Made by a program: the position numbers and the translations under genes. Below the pieces are notes generated by a model. That model searched no databases. It saw only the letters and a program-made list of their open reading frames with translations, and had not been told where the DNA came from. This document shows, one piece after another, positions 61,789-64,000 of a stretch of DNA of 64,000 bases. The DNA comes from a bacterium (lineage in GTDB: Bacteria; Vulcanimicrobiota; Vulcanimicrobiia; Vulcanimicrobiales; Vulcanimicrobiaceae). The stretch lies in NCBI GenBank assembly GCA_021790935.1, contig JAJYFL010000004.1:155142-219141 (forward strand), given 5' to 3'. Position 1 is the first letter of the stretch. Each line of letters begins with the position of its first letter.

Positions 61789-61805
61789 ATTCTTCCACGC
61801 ATCGC

Positions 61806-62996
61806 TTATGCGACACGCTGAGTTTCCTGCTTCGCCGACTCGCCCAACGGCGAATCTCCACAGGCGATCCGGGCCTGTCCGGCCCTTCGTAGGATGTTGA
61901 TCGCGGCGTTCGTGTCGGCGTTGGCGACGTGTCCGCACGCAACGCAGCGAAACGCCGCCTGGGTCTGCCGGTTCTCTCGACTGACATGGCCGCACTGCGC
62001 GCACGTTCGGCTCGTGTCGCGTGGATCGACGAGCAGCAGCATCCCGCCGTTCCAAGCCAGCTTATAGCCGATCTGTTGCCGGAACTCTCCCCAGCCCTGA
62101 TCGAGAATGCGCCGGTTCAGCCCGCCCTTGGCGCGCACGTTGGTCCCCGGCTGCTCGACCGTCCCTTTGGCCGAAGCCGCCATGTTGGTGATCCGCAGGT
62201 CTTCCATCACGACGACCGCGTGGTTCTGGCTGATCGTCGTGCTGGCCTGGTGAAGCATATCGTTGCGAAGATTCGCGATCTTGCGTTGGAGGCGCGACAC
62301 CTTGGTTTTGGCCTTGCGCCAATTGGCCGAGAACTTGCGTTTGCGCGCCACGCGGCGCTGGTGGAAGGCCAGGCGTCTCTCGTGCTTCTTGAAGGCGTTG
62401 GCACCTTCGATGAACGTGCCGTCCGAAAGCGCGGCGAACTTTGCTACGCCCAGGTCGATCCCGACCGCCGAACCCGAGGCGTGAACCGGCTTGTCCACCT
62501 CGCGCTCGGTCTGAATCGTAACGTACCAATGGTCGTCGGCGCACGATATCGTGACGTTCTTGGGAGTTCCTTCGATCTCGCGGCTCATGCGAAAGCCGAT
62601 CCAACCGATCTTCGGAAGAGAGAGGCCGCTGCCGTCGATGGCAAAGCCCTGCGGAAAGCGGATGCCCTGCGGTCGTCCTCGCTTCTTGAAGCGTGGGAAT
62701 CGCGCAGCGAGATGAGGATCGGATGCGCGCTGATAGGCTATCGCCAGGTCTTTGAGCGTCTGCTGCAACGGCTGGGAATGAACCTCACGCAAGAACGGGT
62801 ACTCGCCCTTGAGGGAGACGAGATACTCACACATCGCCGTGTAGCCAAGTCGCCTCTCGCCGCGTTCATGCCGCAGTTCGTTCTGCGCGAGCAGTTCGTT
62901 CCAGACGAAGCGCGAGCATCCGACGAAGCGGCGCAATATCGCTGCCTCGGCCTGTGTCGGCTTCAACCGGAAACGATATCCCTGGCAGCGAACCAC
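61806..62996 (-). CDS. tnpB: TnpB RNA-guided nuclease (OrfB), second copy type
   Basis: This 396-aa TnpB has the intact RuvC triad: D in GIDLGVAKFAAL (about 175), E in VVMEDLRITNM (about 260), D in NADTNAAINILR (about 345). The zinc ribbon is CAQCGH and CVACGH. The N-terminal GYRFRLKPTQAEAAILRRF is standard. GTG 62996 is chosen as the start matching that N-terminus; an ATG at 63059 would add 21 residues. It is only distantly similar to the TnpB at 8886, so the two elements are independent arrivals. Confidence 0.9.
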   Translation of the reverse strand: MVRCQGYRFRLKPTQAEAAILRRFVGCSRFVWNELLAQNELRHERGERRLGYTAMCEYLVSLKGEYPFLREVHSQPLQQTLKDLAIAYQRASDPHLAARFPRFKKRGRPQGIRFPQGFAIDGSGLSLPKIGWIGFRMSREIEGTPKNVTISCADDHWYVTIQTEREVDKPVHASGSAVGIDLGVAKFAALSDGTFIEGANAFKKHERRLAFHQRRVARKRKFSANWRKAKTKVSRLQRKIANLRNDMLHQASTTISQNHAVVVMEDLRITNMAASAKGTVEQPGTNVRAKGGLNRRILDQGWGEFRQQIGYKLAWNGGMLLLVDPRDTSRTCAQCGHVSRENRQTQAAFRCVACGHVANADTNAAINILRRAGQARIACGDSPLGESAKQETQRVA

Positions 62997-63078
62997 GTAC
63001 CCATGATAGCATTGGCCTATGGCGAATGAAAGGCCCGTTCGAAAACCAACGGACGCCATTGTAGGCGCTACGCGCCTA

Positions 63079-63120
63079 GCGCCTTATATCCCCGGCCTAA
63101 ACGCCGGGGCTTTACGGCGC
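63079..63120. repeat. left-end palindrome of the TnpB element
   Basis: Nested stems: GCGCC (63079-63083) pairs with GGCGC (63116-63120), and CCCCGGC (63090-63096) pairs with GCCGGGG (63103-63109). This is the expected subterminal structure upstream of tnpB. Confidence 0.6.
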
Positions 63121-63620
63121 GCCCGGTAAGCCGAGCCGCCGGTTCGGCACGAGGTGAAGTCCTCATCGGCCCGGCGGACGCAAAAGACCCTTGCTGCATG
63201 GTCATAAGGGCGCACCTCTCCCACCGTTTGCCTTCCAGCGCACGACAGTTGACCTCTACGTCAAAGCGAAGGCACTCTGTGCGCGCATGTAATCACACGC
63301 TGCGTGGTGCGTGCATGCGATCATACGCTGCGCAGTACACGCGTAAGCACATGCGTGGCACGCGTAAGCACGGCCCCGAAACGCCTCTCGCCCGGCGCGG
63401 CCTACCAACCGCCGGGGCCGACCGGACGTTTGGACCGCTCTGTGTAGTATCCCTCGGCGAAACCCAAGCTCAACATCAAACCCTGGTTCGCGAGGATAGA
63501 AGGTCCGATCGGATCGATCGGTGTCCCGACCCCCGTTAGATGGTTGACCGCGTAGGTGGTCGCTGGCGTTCGTGCGCCTTCACCCAGGGGCATTCGGATG
63601 CGCTCCGCGAATCCCATCGC
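63121..63620. other. gene-poor tract with short direct repeats and a possible gene remnant
   Basis: No intact gene is supported. It holds the hairpin GCCGAGCC-GCC-GGTTCGGC near 63131, a run of degenerate repeats at 63270-63371, and on the minus strand a coding-like C-terminus (63415-63600) with SILANQGLMLSLGFAEGYYT that lacks a start of its own. It separates the TnpB element from the HicBA pair. Confidence 0.5.
63270..63371. repeat. short degenerate direct repeats
   Basis: CACGCGTAAGCAC occurs exactly at 63338-63350 and 63359-63371 (21-bp period). Just upstream ATCACACGCTGCG and ATCATACGCTGCG repeat with about 27-bp period. Function unknown; could be replication-slippage products. Confidence 0.6.
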
Positions 63621-63860
63621 ATGGCCGAACTGAAGTACACCGTGATATTGGAGCCGGACCAGGATGCCTTTCAAGTCATCGTGCCGGCCCTTCCCGAGAT
63701 CGCGACGTTCGGGGCCTCGGTCGAGGAAGCGTTGGCGATGGCCCGGGAAGCCATCGAACTCGCGCTTGCGGTCCGTAAAGACGAGGGTGAAGAGATTCCG
63801 CCGAGCGATTCTTCGGCCACGCGGGTTGAAGCGGTCGCGGTCACGCTCCCTGCGGCTTGA
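63621..63860 (+). CDS. hicB: HicB-family antitoxin
   Basis: The 79-aa protein has the HicB partial RNase-H-like fold: YTVILEPDQDAFQVIVPALP (residues 5-24), then TFGASVEEALAMAREAIELA and EGEEIPPSD. There is no C-terminal DNA-binding domain, as in the short HicB class. ATG 63621 is chosen because it begins right before the first strand. The hicA start codon follows its stop directly. Confidence 0.88.
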   Translation: MAELKYTVILEPDQDAFQVIVPALPEIATFGASVEEALAMAREAIELALAVRKDEGEEIPPSDSSATRVEAVAVTLPAA

Positions 63861-64000
63861 TTGAGCAGGCTCCCGCAGGTTCGCCCGAGCCGCCTGGTTC
63901 AAGCGTTGCGGCGCGCTGGCTTTGAACCGCTTGGTCAGCATGGCTCGCACCTTGCGCTGAGGCGTGGTCCCGTGAAGGTCATCGTACCGATGCACGCGGG
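63861..64000 (+). CDS. hicA: HicA-family mRNA interferase toxin (partial, runs off window)
   Basis: The TTG at 63861 directly follows the hicB stop and opens a frame giving SRLPQVRPSRLVQALRRAG, then FEPLGQHGSHLALRR and VKVIVPMH. This is the HicA dsRBD-like fold, with the catalytic His in GSH. The visible 46 residues cover most of a usual 60-85-aa HicA. Gene order hicB-hicA is the reverse of the more common order. Confidence 0.8.
   Translation, partial: MSRLPQVRPSRLVQALRRAGFEPLGQHGSHLALRRGPVKVIVPMHA

Larger units (their letters stand above)
61759..63120. mobile_element. IS1341-type TnpB-only element (IS605 family)
   Basis: It consists of a tnpB on the minus strand flanked by conserved ends. 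The right end, 3' of tnpB, holds a hairpin and terminates near TCAA at 61759-61762. The left end holds the palindrome 63079-63120. There is no tnpA. The style of ends (CGGCCTTCAGGCCGGGGAGT) is the one common in tnpB-only elements. The left boundary is approximate. Confidence 0.75.

Noticed and set aside
61539-61802. An 87-aa membrane protein starting at 61802
   Set aside because: Its first 15 or so residues are the translated right end of the TnpB element, so the start is an artefact of insertion.
63402-63995. A 197-codon minus-strand frame as a full gene
   Set aside because: It runs antisense through hicB and hicA, both recognisable; only its last 60 residues look coding, so I list them as a possible remnant.

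Overview
The window is GC-rich chromosomal DNA from a diderm, respiring, motile bacterium. The support is outer-membrane beta-barrels and a TonB-dependent receptor, a complete 14-subunit complex I operon, a flagellin behind a sigma-28 promoter, and lipoproteins and signal peptides. Genes are tightly packed, with many 4-bp stop/start overlaps and frequent GTG/TTG starts. M-box and cobalamin riboswitches are present. No rRNA or other lineage marker is visible; Eremiobacterota (WPS-2) is only my guess from the overall style.

Layout. (1) 1-5.6 kb, minus strand: a surface-fibre type locus with three small secreted pilin-like proteins (one cut by the window edge), a PapD-like chaperone and a large usher-like beta-barrel carrying carboxypeptidase-regulatory-like domains. 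(2) 5.6-7.2 kb: a lone flagellin with a sigma-28 promoter. (3) 7.2-14 kb: small hypotheticals, a TMEM175-type channel, an IS605-type element (intact tnpB, broken tnpA), a cytochrome c/porin-like fusion and a seven-repeat propeller. (4) 14.1-17.4 kb: an M-box riboswitch ahead of an MgtE-like protein that lacks the membrane channel, then a PAS-PAS-GAF-GGDEF protein. (5) 17.4-22.8 kb: an amine/nitrogen group (PucR-type regulator, glutamine-synthetase-like ligase, PLP decarboxylase, aldo/keto reductase, RidA). (6) 22.8-33.2 kb: a TPR protein, two small membrane proteins and a four-gene operon of exported DUF11-like proteins plus a large outer-membrane barrel. (7) 33.3-48.1 kb: nuoABCDEFGHIJKLMN on the minus strand, with a Rex-type palindrome at its head and three repetitive elements between nuoK and nuoL. 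(8) 48.2-52.2 kb: a candidate lipoprotein, UDP-sulfoquinovose synthase, a GT4 glycosyltransferase and HflX. (9) 52.2-57 kb: cobalamin uptake, with btuF divergent from riboswitch-btuB-btuC-btuD. (10) 57-61.5 kb: a small secreted protein, a CHASE3/SpoIIE phosphatase, a phosphohexomutase and NagA. (11) 61.5-64 kb: a second TnpB element that has replaced the start of a small membrane-protein gene, a short-repeat tract and a HicBA toxin-antitoxin pair running off the edge.

Together the window joins NADH oxidation (nuo, probably redox-controlled), regulated Mg and cobalamin handling, cell-surface protein export (two separate loci), envelope sugar/lipid metabolism and two TnpB-type elements. The least familiar parts are the two exported-protein loci, the cytochrome-porin fusion and the channel-less MgtE under an M-box.
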